Shown piece by piece: positions 33,702-45,947 of a stretch of 64,000 bases of DNA. The position numbers and the translations under genes were made by a program. The notes beneath the pieces are model-generated. The model was not told the origin of the DNA. It saw nothing but the letters and a program-made list of their open reading frames with translations, and searched no databases. The DNA comes from Anthostomella pinea. Taxonomy: Eukaryota; Ascomycota; Sordariomycetes; Xylariales; Xylariaceae. Within the stretch, counting starts at the first letter, position 1. Every line of letters starts with the position of its first letter. The stretch is from NCBI GenBank assembly GCA_963556695.1, contig CAUWAG010000012.1, forward strand, positions 4,278,001 to 4,342,000. Direction: 5' to 3'.

Positions 33702-34107
33702 GAGTAACTCTGTAATGCCAGGTCCAAACCCCTATCTTGTCAGGCTACTAACCCGATTCGGAAGCGCGCCCACGCACTTAAGTGGCTGCGCACCCGACCC
33801 AAGCAGCCCAAGCACCACATTCTAAGTACTTCAATTTGCGCGCGTTTCCTACCAAACCAAAGGTATCTTTCTTAAAGGCGACGGGTTAGGAGGGTGAGGA
33901 CTAGGGTTAGCGGTTAGGGTTTGTGTCCTTGTGCGTGTTGGAGTGGTGGTGATGGTGATGGTAGTGATGGTGGTGATGGTGGGGATGGTGGGGATGGTGG
34001 TGATGCTGCGTGCACTCGCTGCGATTGGCTGGTTTTGGAGCGCGTTTCTGAATCGGGTTAGTGACCTGGCAGGATAGGGATTTGGACCTGGCAGTTTAAA
34101 GTTACTC
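33702..34107 (+). mobile_element. Mutator-like MITE copy 1 (406 bp) with internal TTAGGG-like array
   Basis: Inverted ends (GAGTAACTCTGTAATGCC and its counterpart) extend over about 60 bp, including CCAGGTCCAAACCCCTATC and CTAACCCGATT. Flanks are ACTACGGTA (33693-33701) and ACTAAGGTA (34108-34116), a 9-bp duplication with one mismatch. The interior holds a degenerate telomere-type array (GGGTTAGG...TAGGGTTAGCGGTTAGGG, 33883-33921) and TGGTGATGG repeats (33945-34008). Homologous in inverted orientation to 39013-39420. Confidence 0.8.
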
Positions 34108-35291
34108 ACTAAGGTACCCCCTACATGTGGTGAGCCAAGAAAGACCCTGTGACGTGACTTGAGCAGGTTGGAGCTACGTACGACGCACCCGCGCGCAGAT
34201 AAGAGAAATATACCCCTGTGATGCCAATACTGTGATCGTATCTCCCAGATCGGATTACCAGGATCGGATGACATCCTTGTGATGTGGAAGGAGGCGTGGG
34301 TTGGTGATTGGGTGGGATGTACTGGGATTGACTAGTCGCGAATCTCAACCTCCCCCTTCACGTCAAAACAGGCAGCAATATGGTGTTCAAGCTCAAAAGG
34401 CCCAGTTCACAGCAGTTTGCAGTAGCAACAGCGAGGCATGTAGCAGCAGCAAGGCATGTGTCTTCTCCAGATATGTTTCTTGTTTTCTCCATTTTCTATG
34501 TGCCCCGATCTTCGCAACCAACATGCGACCGACAATACAGCAGATGAAAAGCACCCGCTATAACAAGAGCCGCGGCTTCCCTGTAGTGATGTTTGTAAAT
34601 TCGCTTTGCTGCTTGCCATCCTCAATCGAAGTGGGAAGTGCAACGGTTTGCAACAATTCCCATCTCTTCTAGTGTGGTAAACCATGAGGGCAGCCATTTC
34701 CAGGTTGCCCAAAATGATGCGTTCAGCCATTTCGGCTATTCGCGCAGATGAGATCGCGTTCGACTTCGCCTTCGAAACCACAAAAGGCGTGCCGATGATC
34801 AATATCTCTCTTGGGTCTGCGCTTCTTAAAAATATCTCGCGAGTTGCCCATTGCGTTCTGATAAAGCAATGACGCCTGGTCCAATGACCAGGCGTGAGTG
34901 GAGAGTCGTAGTATCGTCTAAATTCATGAAGCGTGCTCGCATGCAAATGTCGCAGATAAATCCCCTGGGAAATGGAAATAATTAGACGTGACGGCTCATT
35001 GAGTATGGTGCCACGCCATGAAAAATCGGCGGGAAGCTCCCAAAAAGACACGTATTCAATATGCTGCTGTCGAGAAGCGCACGGGAGACCAGTAAAAGCC
35101 ATTAACGCCGGAAAAACAAACGTGCCTCCATACGACTCCAGCCCATGCTGACTGAGCCCTGATAGGCGATAGAACAAGCATGTGGTTGGGTATCTCAACA
35201 GAAACAAGAACTAGCCATCGGCAAAATGGTGGCCGTGAAAACTTCTGACTCATTGGTCGAACGGTTGAACGAAGGTAGGGGACTGATTGGG
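34108..35291. other. intergenic / 3' flank, no supported gene
   Basis: A 266-codon minus-strand frame (35207-34407) shows no motif, repeat or gene structure; I consider it accidental or 3'UTR of the next gene. A small GTAGCAACAGCGAGGCAT/GTAGCAGCAGCAAGGCAT repeat lies near 34420-34460. Confidence 0.4.
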
Positions 35292-36546
35292 TCACTGCTC
35301 AGTTCCGAAGTCGACGAAACTCTCCCATGCATCACCACCAGTGCCGCCACCAGGCGTACCCATTCGGCTGTAATTGTGGGCGGACATGCCGTCGAAATAG
35401 CCCAAGGAGCCATCAATTGGCGAGAAGTAGGTGCTATCGTTCAATTCCGGATCCTGATATGCCGACTCGTCATGGTACGAAGACTCATCATGGTATGAAG
35501 TCTGGTCGATCTGGCTCCCAGCCTTCAACCCATCGGACTGATAAGCGTTGCCATCATGAGCGCCAAACTGGTATGCCGAGGGATTGCCACCGAAGAAGGA
35601 CATTGCCAGAGGATCGTTCATGTCAACATTGGCCATCATCTTGACCTGGTTGGGGAGCTCGGAGGTGAAACTTGATGTCGACTGCTGCGCCAATCGGGGA
35701 TCCAAGTGGAGATTGGGAAAAGCAGACGCGGGAGCCTGAAACGGGGTGCTTCTCGACTTGGGCGTGTCCGGGTTGGTCGTGACGGGGCTGAGTGCAGGTG
35801 GCGTGGAGACTGCCGTTGTGTTGGCGGTGGAACTAACCGACGTGCTGGAAGGCATCCTGGCGTTATCGTTGGCGAGCCGCGGCTGCACTGGTGCAGGATG
35901 GTGGGCCGTGGTTGGCGAAGCCTGCGCCGACCCTGGAACCAACCCGGGTACCGCGGGTGAGAAAGGACCTGGATTCAGCAGCCCGCCCATGTAAATCGAA
36001 TTGTTGAGCTGTTGCTGATATGCCGCCGCAGTGGGGAAAGACTCGCTGAACAATTTGTTCACCTCCTGGTACCGTGCCATGGTAGCCAGAGCGGCCTGCG
36101 TGGAGATGTATGCGCTCACTCGGTGGTTCATCTCGGGCGAGGCGGTCTGTAAGTGAGCCGTGAGGTACTTAAAGTGACGCGGGATATCGTCCTCCTCTTC
36201 CTCGTACATCTCCTCCTTGACCACAATGTCCTCGCTGACCTTCAAGCCTCGGCCAGTGCGTCGGCGGTGGATCTCGGAAGCCATCTTGGCCGACTGTACC
36301 CTCGCCTCGAGGCTGCGGTCGGCCCTTCGAGAGGCGGCGATGTAAGCACGTTCTTGATTCTCCTCGTGCGAACGCTCTGTCTGTACAACTCAACCGTTAG
36401 AACCCAGAACTTAAAGAAGAGGGTCCAACAGTCCAGTACAGCGGGAGAATGCTAAGACATACCTTCTGCACCTTTGGAGGAGGTGGCCTATCACCAGCCG
36501 CGCCCGCCGTCATGACAGATGTGGACTCAAAAGCTCGCTTCGGCAT
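35292..36546 (-). CDS. conserved-looking fungal protein of unknown function, nuclear/regulatory type
   Basis: Exon 1 (36546-36463) and exon 2 (36380-35292), joined over an 82-nt intron, give 390 aa. The N-terminus is MPKRAFESTSV. A charged, probably helical block follows at residues 29-85 (SHEENQERAYIAASRRADRS, KMASEIHRRRTGRGLKV) with an acidic patch EEMYEEEEDD. Next is a globular-looking part (HFKYLTAHLQTASPEMNHRV, residues about 85-135). Residues 145-230 are Pro/Ser/Thr-rich. The C-terminus carries YHDESSYHDESAYQD repeats and ends DAWESFVDFGTEQ, resembling an acidic activation tail. No DNA-binding domain is evident. The composition suggests a nuclear regulator; this is an inference. Confidence 0.7.
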
Positions 36547-39012
36547 GATGAAAAACGGAGTAGGGCCGACAACGTGGTTCGCCAACAATGATTTATGCAC
36601 TTGACAGTGGTCGCTGAGGCAACGCAATAGTCGAGAGCGATGGTCACTCGGTTAGCTGCCGAATGAACTGAATAGACTATATAGAGTCTCGTGTCGGCGA
36701 TTCTGTGAGCCAGTGGTGATCGGCGCTGTCACAAGGGAACAAGGACACTTTGGGACTGCCTAGTAGCGTCTGTTGTTGGGGGTTCGTGTCCGAGTTGTCG
36801 TCCACATCTGAAAGCCACCAAGGCAAAGGATAGGCGTACTTGGGGTGAGCAAATTGTTCGAGTAGCTTGAGAGACCAACTTTGGTGGCGTCGTAAGTGAG
36901 CTCTATTACGGCCGTAGAACAGGGCACGATTAACAATTAAAAGAAGTAGTTGAAGCTTGCTAGGAGGTAAGCTTGCGTGGTCTTTATTGGTATCCAATGG
37001 ACAGATAAGTATGGGATGCTGTAGCTGTCCGGCGTCGTTGTCCTGTTGCCGACTTGTCGTATACTACCTAGAAGCAGATAGGGGAGGACAAGGACGGTTT
37101 CTGTGGTGTCGAAACGGATAGATCGGTTGACAATGAACGTGAAAGTCGCGGATCCAGGGGCGTGGGAGGGTAAAACAATATATAACAGGAATGGGAGTAT
37201 CCCCATGTCTGGGAGCTCCCATGCACACTGGGGGTAACGGGGTACATGGCCGGCCTACGACAGCGCATGCCAACGGCAGGTACTGGACAAGCAGAACCCA
37301 GCAGTGGGGACGGGAAGGACGGGCAGCCGAAGCCCAGCAGCCCAGCACGCCCAGGAACTTGGAAGCCAAAAGCGAAGAAAAAGTCGATCCAGAGGCATTG
37401 GCAGGGATCCGGGATTTCCTGAAGTGGGAGACTGGAGGTGGCGATCGATCGGGCGTGTCTTGGACTCTTCCAAAGTGGAGGGGCGGAGGGGCTTGCGAAT
37501 CGTGCCTGTCTTCCTGTCCAGTGTCTGTGCGTTGGAACCGATGGGGAGCCAATGAGGAGCCAGTCAGCTGCTGAGACAGGGCATGGCTCGCCCCACGGCG
37601 GCACGGCGTTGGGAGATGAAGTAGTCCCGAGAGGAGCCTAGCGGGGCTCAGCTCCGGGCCAAGCTCCATCTGATGAAGGTGAAGGTACATGTACTGTTAG
37701 TCCCGTCGTACTCGTACCCGACATACAGGGGCATCTCAAGATGGCAGACACATCTCATAGCTTGCGTGGTGTTCTAATTCCACTGTGTGCACCTGAACAT
37801 TGAGTCTCTACTTGCAGTGGAATTTCGATGTATATAGCGCAGAGTGAACATTGAATTTCCTTTTGGCTTTTTGGGCGCAGTAGCTTCATGTTGTGTGCAG
37901 CTACCTGCCGTGGCTTCAAGGGTTGAGATCCTACTGAGGTGGTGTCCGCATGCCCGCACCGCGACCGCACGCGCGCACACGTGTAGTAATGTATGCAGTG
38001 GTTTGTCACTGGTTTGTAATGTGTTTCCCCTGCGGCTTTTTGTACAGTAGTTGAAATGCTAGCAAAAAGACGTCCTAACTGTATCTGCCTTGATCGACGC
38101 CATCGCAAGCTTAATAGAGTATGGACCAACGGCAACAGACTTCTATCCAGCAAAGCCAGTCATCAGTCTCTTTCATGGTTCGCGCCGCTATCCTCTACAT
38201 GTAAGCTTTTGGTCCCAAACATTGAATCGTTCGAACTCCACGGTCAGACCATTACTGTAACTTAATAGTTTTTTGTTTCTTGCGTCACATCTGACCAATA
38301 TGATGAAACTTTTACCTCTCCAGGAACGAGCCGGTAATGCTACCACCACCGTCCACGTCGCGTCGGTGGGCCGAAATAGGCTCTTTGAAGATCTTCAGCA
38401 CCGGTTCCGGCGCCAGCCCCGCGTGATCGTCGATTGGTACATATTTTTCGATCTGACGATGGCTTCACCTTCTCGCGCCGTGGGTTGTCTGTCTCGTACG
38501 ACCGGAGATGGACTCTTCGTCGTACTATTGATTATTTCCACCTGACACAGTCCATCCAGTTTTTAATGTACCTATTTATTTACCTGAGCTACCACTTGGC
38601 AGTCATCTAAGGGGTAGCGTCCTTTGTGTTACCAAATTGCAGTCTTCAGGTCCCTGAGTCCCCGACTAGGTGAACTGGGCTGAACATTGATAGCAAAAGT
38701 CTCTCTAATAAACCTACAGAGCGTATTCGTATACCGGCCTGCGCAGTTCATGCGGGACGGATCTGGGAGAGGAACCCTTGATGTGGCATGATACCTTACC
38801 TACATACTAGACCGTCATGGCCGGGTTTCTCAGCTATCCTATCAGAATTGTAATCGCGAAGCTGGACTGAAGTTTATTTACCCATAGAAGATGGTGTCCA
38901 TCTTGAGAAAACCGCCTTCACGTACGCCAATTAGAATGTCTCGGACCTATCTCCATGCGAGGCCTTTCCCTATAGCAGAGATGCTTTGACTAAGATTGAA
39001 CCGTCTAATAAG
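36547..39012. other. intergenic region, gene-poor
   Basis: Includes the promoter of the 36546 gene. Frames at 37064-37690 (both strands) overlap each other and lack protein character. A weak two-exon candidate exists: ATG at 38121, GTAAGC donor at about 38201, CTCCAG acceptor near 38322, ending at about 38420 (about 60 aa). It is too short to call. Confidence 0.4.
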
Positions 39013-39420
39013 CAGTAAGACTAAACGAATAGGGCCCGTCCAGTAAACGAATAGGGCCAATTGACCAATCACAGCACTCGAATCTACCGTCAGACCCACT
39101 AATTCTCAACACCGCAGTGCATCATCACCACTTCATCATTATTACCACTACCACGCGCTTTCAAAGGAAACATTCACAGATGGGGGCTCGCACCGCCCCC
39201 CCAAACCCCCAGCTAACCCTAACCACTAACCCTAATCCTAACCACGTGGGTACCCGGTGAGATCATGTTAGGTACTTCTAGTTAGGTGAGAAACGCACGC
39301 AAACTAAAGTACTTGCGATATCGTGGGCGGTGCGCAGCCAATTGAATGATCGGGATGGCTTCCGGATCGGGTTAGGGCCCTATTCGTTTACTGTACGGGC
39401 CTAATTGTTTAGAGTTACTG
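39013..39420 (-). mobile_element. Mutator-like MITE copy 2 (408 bp) with internal TTAGGG-like array
   Basis: Perfect 9-bp target duplication TCTAATAAG at 39004-39012 and 39421-39429. The ends are inverted repeats of about 48 bp (CAGTAA...CTAAAC, GGCCCGTMCAGTAAACGAAT). The interior carries CCCTAA-type repeats at 39213-39243 (reverse strand TTAGGG) and, on the reverse strand, GTGGTGATGATG. The order of blocks matches copy 1 read in the opposite direction. Confidence 0.85.
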
Positions 39421-42400
39421 TCTAATAAGACAACCGAACTGAATAAGTCTAACACTCCGTCCAACAATGAATGACGACGGATACCAATTGACTTCGCAGT
39501 GCCGCATTCTGAGTTTCCCATCATCATATGAGCAGAAACCCGCACCTGCACCTGCACCTGCAGTGCCTCTCCAACTATATACTGTAGTTCGGACACAAGA
39601 TAGAACGAACAGACGCGCATAGTAGACAGTAGTAAACCTGAGGGGCTCCATGATCCATCGAGAGCATGGGAAAAGCACGATCTCCGTCATAACGGGCGAT
39701 GCGTGATGTTACCTAGAGAAGAGCCGACTGGGGAACGGGCTGGCCCTACCGACGACCGTGTCGACTAGCGATAAAATATCCATATCGTCCCGGCTCCGTG
39801 AAGAACGACTCGAAGCGGACGCATCATGGCCCGCACCAGTCTTGAGTCCAGTGCTTGTGCCCACAGCGACAACGTTCCCGTCCGGAGCAAAGTTGCCGTC
39901 CTCCCTGCTTCCCCGAATGAGGGTACTTCGAGCCCTAACAATTTCTCGCCCTGCCCTACCTGCAGGTCCATCCAGTCAGGGGCAACCGTTGGCCTAAACC
40001 CCGCTGGCCTGCTGGGTCTCAGGACCAGCCACAGGCTCACAGCAACATGGAAATCCACAGGTGGTATTAGGTACATAAGGTATTTACCCCGCACAGTCAC
40101 CAATGGTCTTGGACGGAGCTATGGCCGGCATGCCTCGCCTGCTGAAGCACTGACGCTGAGATGATGGCATTCCTTAGGGCCACATGAAGAAATGCCGGCC
40201 GTTGCTGATCTCTCCCTCTGCCTTTTCCCAAGAATCCCATCAGGCTGGCCATGGGATTTCTATCCCTGCCATCCCAAGCCGCCGGTCATCTCGCTGTGGG
40301 GTGCTTATGCAGCTCGCCACTCCAACATGACCGAACACCGAGCCGAGCTTTGGCTACCGTTGCCTCTATTCCATGTCGGGTTATCTGCTTGTCAGCTTGA
40401 ACCAGATCAACCAGATCTACTACGGTAGACGTCCGTCACTTGACCGTCGATTCATATCCAATTCTTCATACCACTGACCAGCGTCGGTAGTATCCTGCAT
40501 TAGCATCCTCTAGCTTGCATCTCGCATCTAGCAGTCTCTGGTTCAGATCCGTCTCAGTGCCAGATCTTCAACTAATAATTAGCATCTCATATCCCGAGTC
40601 CCGAGACAGGTTCCCGCGATCCATCGTCGCGCCGCCTATGTGGATCGTCGCCAATCTATGCTTCCCGAATCCCGATTCTCTGAATCCCACACACACAGAC
40701 CGCACAAACCACACATCATTATGCGCGTTGGCCTGCCGTGCCTGACTAGAATGCTACGACACGTCACGCTCTGCCCACAGGCTTTAGATACGGTAGGTCA
40801 GAGAGTTTATGGTCTCGATAACTTCGCTGTCTGCTTCACCGAATAACCCAATTGCAGCCAATGCTGGCGTGACGCTTAACATTACAACTGGACCTCACCA
40901 CCAACCAATCTGAACCGGCCCAGCAATGGTATGTATCCCAATAGGGCGGAGCACCCTCACCGTAAGGGCCGAGCGTGAAGAGCGCAAAAGAAATACCTAG
41001 GTCCTAGGCAGATCAGCAATCTCAGAATAGGATCTCGATCTCGCAAATCCCATCTGTCCGCCCTATCGAAAGGAGAATCGCACTCGCAAGCGTGACCCCT
41101 CCTGGGGTCTGTTGCTCAGTCCTGCAGTAGCAAGTAGTAGCGCAGGCTGATCAGACAAACGGGCGTGATAGGCTCGGTCCTAGGGCCCGACTAGCATGTC
41201 TCGGAGTTAGGAGGGATGGATTCCAGCTGCCAAGGGACAAGGGAGGGAGGCAGTACCATGTCTGAAGCAATATTCTCAGGTGTGTATCCCCTGGTGGTCT
41301 GTGGTCTGTGGCCTGGCGGCCTGGCCATGCCGATATTATCGGCTTGCCTGCTATTGCATGCATGTGCTCTGCCAAAGCTACTCAGGGACCAGTGACTGAA
41401 GCTGGAGACGGGGGACCACAATTACTAAACGAAAGGTATGGGCGACCTATCCTATGACTCGACAGCCGGTGCTGTCGGTCGTGTTTGCTCTCTGCTGCAA
41501 TCCCCGAGTCCACGCTGTCCACCACGACGGCCGCTCACTCTTCAGAGGCTTCACGCGGCACAACTGGGAGGTGTAACGGCTAGCGGGTCTGCCATGCTCC
41601 CACGCGGCTCTATCAACGTTGCGATTGGCACGGCGGACAACGTGGGATCTGGCTTGGCAATAGCTGCAGGCAAGATCTACAGTAGGTAGGCGTGGCACGC
41701 CATGCCTCGGCTATCTCTGTCTTCAGCGTGGCGCAAAACCCAGCAGGACATAGCTGCTTACCTCTCTTGCAGGAGAGGCACGTCCGATGACTCGCGAGAG
41801 TTGTATCTGTGCGGATACACACGCTTGTGCTTCTCCGATGTCAAATCTCTTGGCAGGGGCCAGTTGGCAGACGTTGACCGTGGCTGCGAGGAGAACCTCG
41901 GGCGTGGACGATGAGATCGATATGTGCTATGGGTTGCCAGCGCGCGTCCCGGACCGTCACATCGTGCCTCCACGACCCGTCAACAGCACGAATATGTCCC
42001 CTTTCGTATTGTCCCCTCATGTACGACGGCAAGGTACAACCGATCGCTTACGAAGCCTGAGGGCCCTCTGTTATGATAGCAGCCGGCTAAGCCGGCATCT
42101 GCTTATAGCCATCTTGGATCTTCTCATTCGGGATCCTCATCGTGAGCTCTGGTTTCCTCAGCGTACGTGGGCTTTTGCCATCCGCCAGGATAAGAGGTAT
42201 CGCTAGTAGGGTTCAGTATAATACATCGTATTATATTGCTGCGTTTCGAGGGCACAGGACGCGGGACACAGCTGACCATGAGTCTTACCCTCTGACCGAT
42301 ACCGAGTCCAGGTTCATTTGCGATGATCGCATCCGACGACACACCACGACAAGAGTTCCCGCTGACAATGGGTTTTGTTGAGATCACCTCCCATGATACC

Positions 42401-44151
42401 TATCATAATGTGCTACGAACTGCCATGGCCCAATATCGTCATCGCCGACATTGCGATGTCCGACTTTACCACCAACGTGCTTGCTGCCGCGCCGTTGCAG
42501 CGTTCCATCGTCATGCGGCGTCGTCGAAGTCTGACCGGTCAACAACTGTGTATTATTTCCGCTCCGGGCCGCCCAATCACCGACTGACCGGCTGATGGCA
42601 CCGTGTTTCACTCTTTGCGAGGCCCTCGTCAGATCCCACGAGCAAATGTGGCGTCTACCAACGCACACCGCTGCCTTCGTCATTTGGGTACAGCCATGAC
42701 GATAATCGTGCGACTGAGTTCAGCGTCTGGTCCACGGTGACTTCCCCGCCTGCTGGGCCTCAAGGCTATGGCAGACGACAGAGTGGACCTCCGTTGATGC
42801 CGCCCTGAGAACGGCTAGGCGCCGTTGATGGGGTTCCATTCCGGCGTGCCCGTATCATCATGGCGGAGCGTATTGTCTGCGGACATCCCTCTGTCAGGTT
42901 CGCCTGCTCACGGTAACATCTGTGGTATTCCCGGGCGCCAGGAAAAGGCCGGCAATAGTACAGCACGCTGATCTTAGTAAGCAATACGCAGGCTGGCGTC
43001 AGAAATACTGGCATACTTCCCTATCCGCTACCTTCAGCCCGTTTTAGCTGGTTTTGCTTATTTGAATCAGACGTACTGGCGCGGGTAGTCGATTCGCTTG
43101 TAGGGACACTCGTTCGTGTTACCTGAGTTGGACGTGGGTGGTTGTTGTTGTCCGTTTTGACTGTCACATCGTTACTCAAGTCTATGTTCTTACGCAACTA
43201 ACTTGGTTCGATATATCGGGCGAATGCGAGTTGTTGTACACACGGCTTTGCATCTAGTGGTGTTTCAAGGTCCGAGTTTGGTCGGTCTGCTGGCTTGGTT
43301 GAGCTTGAACCACAGGTGGCAGCCAAGGGCTGTAAGGAGGTCTTTTGATGGACGCAATATGGACGCAGTCCCTCCCGCAGCTTGACATTGTGCGCCTTGG
43401 CATTGTGCGCTTCATGGGAGCTGGTCAGATGAGCTCCAACAACAGAGTGGTGATGGTGGTGGCGACTGACGTGCGCCCCGTCCGCGTCTTCCGCGAAGGT
43501 GCGAGTCTCACTTCCCGCCTGCCGTCCTGGGTACCCCACGGCGCAGAGAAGGCGCGCAAGAGGGAGGCTGGAGAAGCCCAGTCTGCATTTTCAGGAAGCG
43601 GTGGTCGCCACCGTACTTCACTGCGGAAGTAACACGGGCTCATCTAGGGAAGGCTGTCCATGGGTATCGGCCACCCACTGGACGTGAATGCACTTATCAA
43701 CCCGTCAAAGCCGGGGTTCGCACCTGAACGCTGTCGATTAGGTACTGCACCAACTGACAAGGCAAGAGAACTGCAACCGGCGGTGGACATCACCTGCCGT
43801 TGTACAGCCCTACGTACAGCCGAGCGGTACAGAGCCAGCCAATGTGGCATGGAGGATCGTGGTCCATCGTACCTACCTGAGCATCTCAGTTGGTCTACCT
43901 GAACTTCCACGGAATCGCGGAGGATGGGCAGTTACCAAGCCGAATCAAGTCACAGCCGCGCCTGCCGAAGTCCAGGACCATACTTCACGCAGTACAAAAG
44001 CCAGAATATCCCTCTCGGTTCCTCCCTCCCAACTCCAGATCACCATCCACCAAACATCAACACTGCCTGAACCCGCATACATAATCACGCATATCTACCT
44101 AACCATCCATCAACACTCACTATCGACCAGTCCCCAACTGCATCATCCAAC
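39421..44151. other. 4.7-kb gene-free region
   Basis: Many short overlapping frames, none with protein-like composition, introns or motifs. A CACCTG tetramer repeat lies at about 39540-39562. The last 150 bp before 44152 are CA/CT-rich leader sequence of the next gene. I see no RNA gene. Confidence 0.45.
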
Positions 44152-44601
44152 ATGAAGTCTACCATCCTCTCCCTCGCAGCCATCCTCGCCGCAGCCACCG
44201 CGCTCCCCACCCCGTTGGCAAACGCCCCCACCGCACTCTGGGCCGTCAACGAATTCAGCATCTACAGCAGCCAGTCGACCCGACTGGCCTCGATCTCATT
44301 CCTGACCGACGCACCAGCCACCGCTGGCCCGACTTACCAATTTCACCAGTGCCGCGGCACGATGCCCGCGGACGCGGACGGCGGCGTGCCAGCTTTCGTT
44401 CGCATTCCGTGCGACGACGCCGGCAGTACCACCTTCAGCTTCAACCCGCCCACCGACGACTCGAAGTCGGCCGCATCGCTGCTGATCTACGCCGCGGGCA
44501 AGACGGGCGTGGCTATGTTCAACCGCAAGAGCCTTGTGTTCCAGGATGGGACGGAGCGGTGGGTTGGGTCGGCGAACTTTGCGATCTCGAATATCTTCTA
44601 G
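44152..44601 (+). CDS. small secreted protein (149 aa)
   Basis: Starts with a textbook signal peptide (MKSTILSLAAILAAATALP, cleavage about 18-19), then about 130 residues with only two Cys (HQC and IPC), possibly one disulphide. The remainder looks like a compact beta-rich domain (e.g. TTFSFNPPTDD, SLLIYAAGKTGVAMFNRKSL). The leader upstream is CA/CT-rich with no upstream ATG close by, supporting this start. No family is recognised. Effector-like or cell-wall-associated roles are possible but unproven. Confidence 0.75.
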   Translation: MKSTILSLAAILAAATALPTPLANAPTALWAVNEFSIYSSQSTRLASISFLTDAPATAGPTYQFHQCRGTMPADADGGVPAFVRIPCDDAGSTTFSFNPPTDDSKSAASLLIYAAGKTGVAMFNRKSLVFQDGTERWVGSANFAISNIF

Positions 44602-45437
44602 GGTGGTGGGTGATGTTCCTGGTCGACTGAAGTCTGGGAGAGGGGAGAGGTGAGAGAACATTGTGGGTTGCGTTGGTCTCGCATGATGGGCTCGTCGGTT
44701 GAGGGGGGAGTGGGCTTGGATTGTGAGGTGGTTGCATTGGACGGCGTTGCGGGTTGACTTGCACTACAGGGGGGAAGGGGCCGAGGCTCCGGTACCACCA
44801 GGTCGTAGAACCAACAACTAATACCTATTAGAATTCAAGGATTAATGGATTCACAACGTCCTACTTCTGTGAAGTCTTGAGAACTGACATGTTGCCTCCA
44901 GGCCCGAATCGGTACAGTTATCACTCATAAGTCTCCTCCCCGCACCCGAGACTCCTTTCCCCTGACAGGATACAGACAGTGGAATCAGCACCGGGAATAA
45001 TCAGTTATGTTTTCACGAGCCATGTTGAACGCTTATTCCGCACATGAAGAATACCCCTGAGTATGCAAGACGTTGATTATGGAATGTACGGAGACTTCCC
45101 AGTGTGCAACGCAGCACAGTAAAAACCGGCCAACTCAGAAATATGTCATCGCTCTCACTACTCAAAGTCCATTCCTTGTGCGGGTAGTACTGGATTCCTC
45201 GATTCTTAGCATGGCAATCCTCGTTACATGAGGATTCCTCGCAGGTCAGCCGCGGAGACTATCAATCCTCCATCCACGCCAAAATGATCAACTTAGGAGA
45301 TTTTAGCGGTCTCGGTCTGCGCCTTCAGTGAACCCCAAGTAGCAAAAAGTGCCTCGCCCGTTCCTCCTTGCCCAGTGCCGCACATGCGATCCAAACAGTC
45401 CCCAAGATCGCCTCCTGTGCGTCGTTGATATTTGGCA
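44602..45437. other. intergenic, no supported gene
   Basis: 3' flanks of two convergent genes. No repeats or ORFs of note. Confidence 0.4.
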
Positions 45438-45947
45438 TTAACTACTGTAAATAACAGGCTCACTTCTTGCGCGCGAACGAGTAGCGGTAAGTCTTACTGA
45501 CGCTGTTGAGGTCGAAGCAGCGATCTCTGTATCTGAAGGCTCCGAGTCTTCATACATTGGGTAGTCGCCCGGTCTCGCGAACAGCTGGCGGACGTAAGGG
45601 CCCTCTGCCGGCTTTTCGGCGATGGTCTGGGGAGGTACAGGACTGGTCAACGATGCCGAAGCTGATCGACTGACTCCGTCAGACGCTCCCGGTTTGGAAA
45701 CATCTTCTTCAGACGCATTGTCCGGGATGACCTTGGCCAGCAGATGCTCTCTGGCCTCGATAGGATCGAGCATAGGAATCTGGTCCAGTCTTCGCATCTT
45801 CCGCGGAGTCTGCTCGGCCTCTGATTCGGAATCGGTCGCGAAACCAAAGTGCTTGGCACGCTTTCTTGCAGCACTGCGGTTCTTCGCGCCAGCACCTTTG
45901 GTCGGATTACGAAGGCCGCGGCGTCGCGTGGTGGACCTAGCGGGCAT
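45438..45947 (-). CDS. small basic, probably nuclear hypothetical protein (169 aa)
   Basis: Intronless. A very basic N-terminus (PARSTTRRRGLRNPTKGAG, SAARKRAKHFGF) with nuclear-localisation character is followed by an acidic Ser/Glu patch, a PRKMRRLDQIP stretch, and Ser/Thr/Pro-rich low-complexity sequence to a basic end. A YVRQLFARPGDYPMYED segment near residue 120 may be a short conserved motif. No domain is recognised. Confidence 0.5.
   Translation of the reverse strand: MPARSTTRRRGLRNPTKGAGAKNRSAARKRAKHFGFATDSESEAEQTPRKMRRLDQIPMLDPIEAREHLLAKVIPDNASEEDVSKPGASDGVSRSASASLTSPVPPQTIAEKPAEGPYVRQLFARPGDYPMYEDSEPSDTEIAASTSTASVRLTATRSRARSEPVIYSS

Noticed and set aside
34407..35207. 266-codon minus-strand ORF
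   Set aside because: No domain, signal peptide, intron signals or protein-like composition; it lies in the 3' flank of the 35292-36546 gene.
37064..37690. Overlapping long ORFs on both strands
   Set aside because: Several frames are open at once in GC-rich DNA, and none has motifs or a plausible start context.
38121..38421. Two-exon small gene of about 60 aa
   Set aside because: Splice signals are possible, but the product is short, has no signal or motif, and the frame support is weak.
33883..39243. Chromosome-fusion scar from interstitial TTAGGG repeats
   Set aside because: Both arrays sit inside copies of the same 9-bp-duplicating element, so transposition explains them better.
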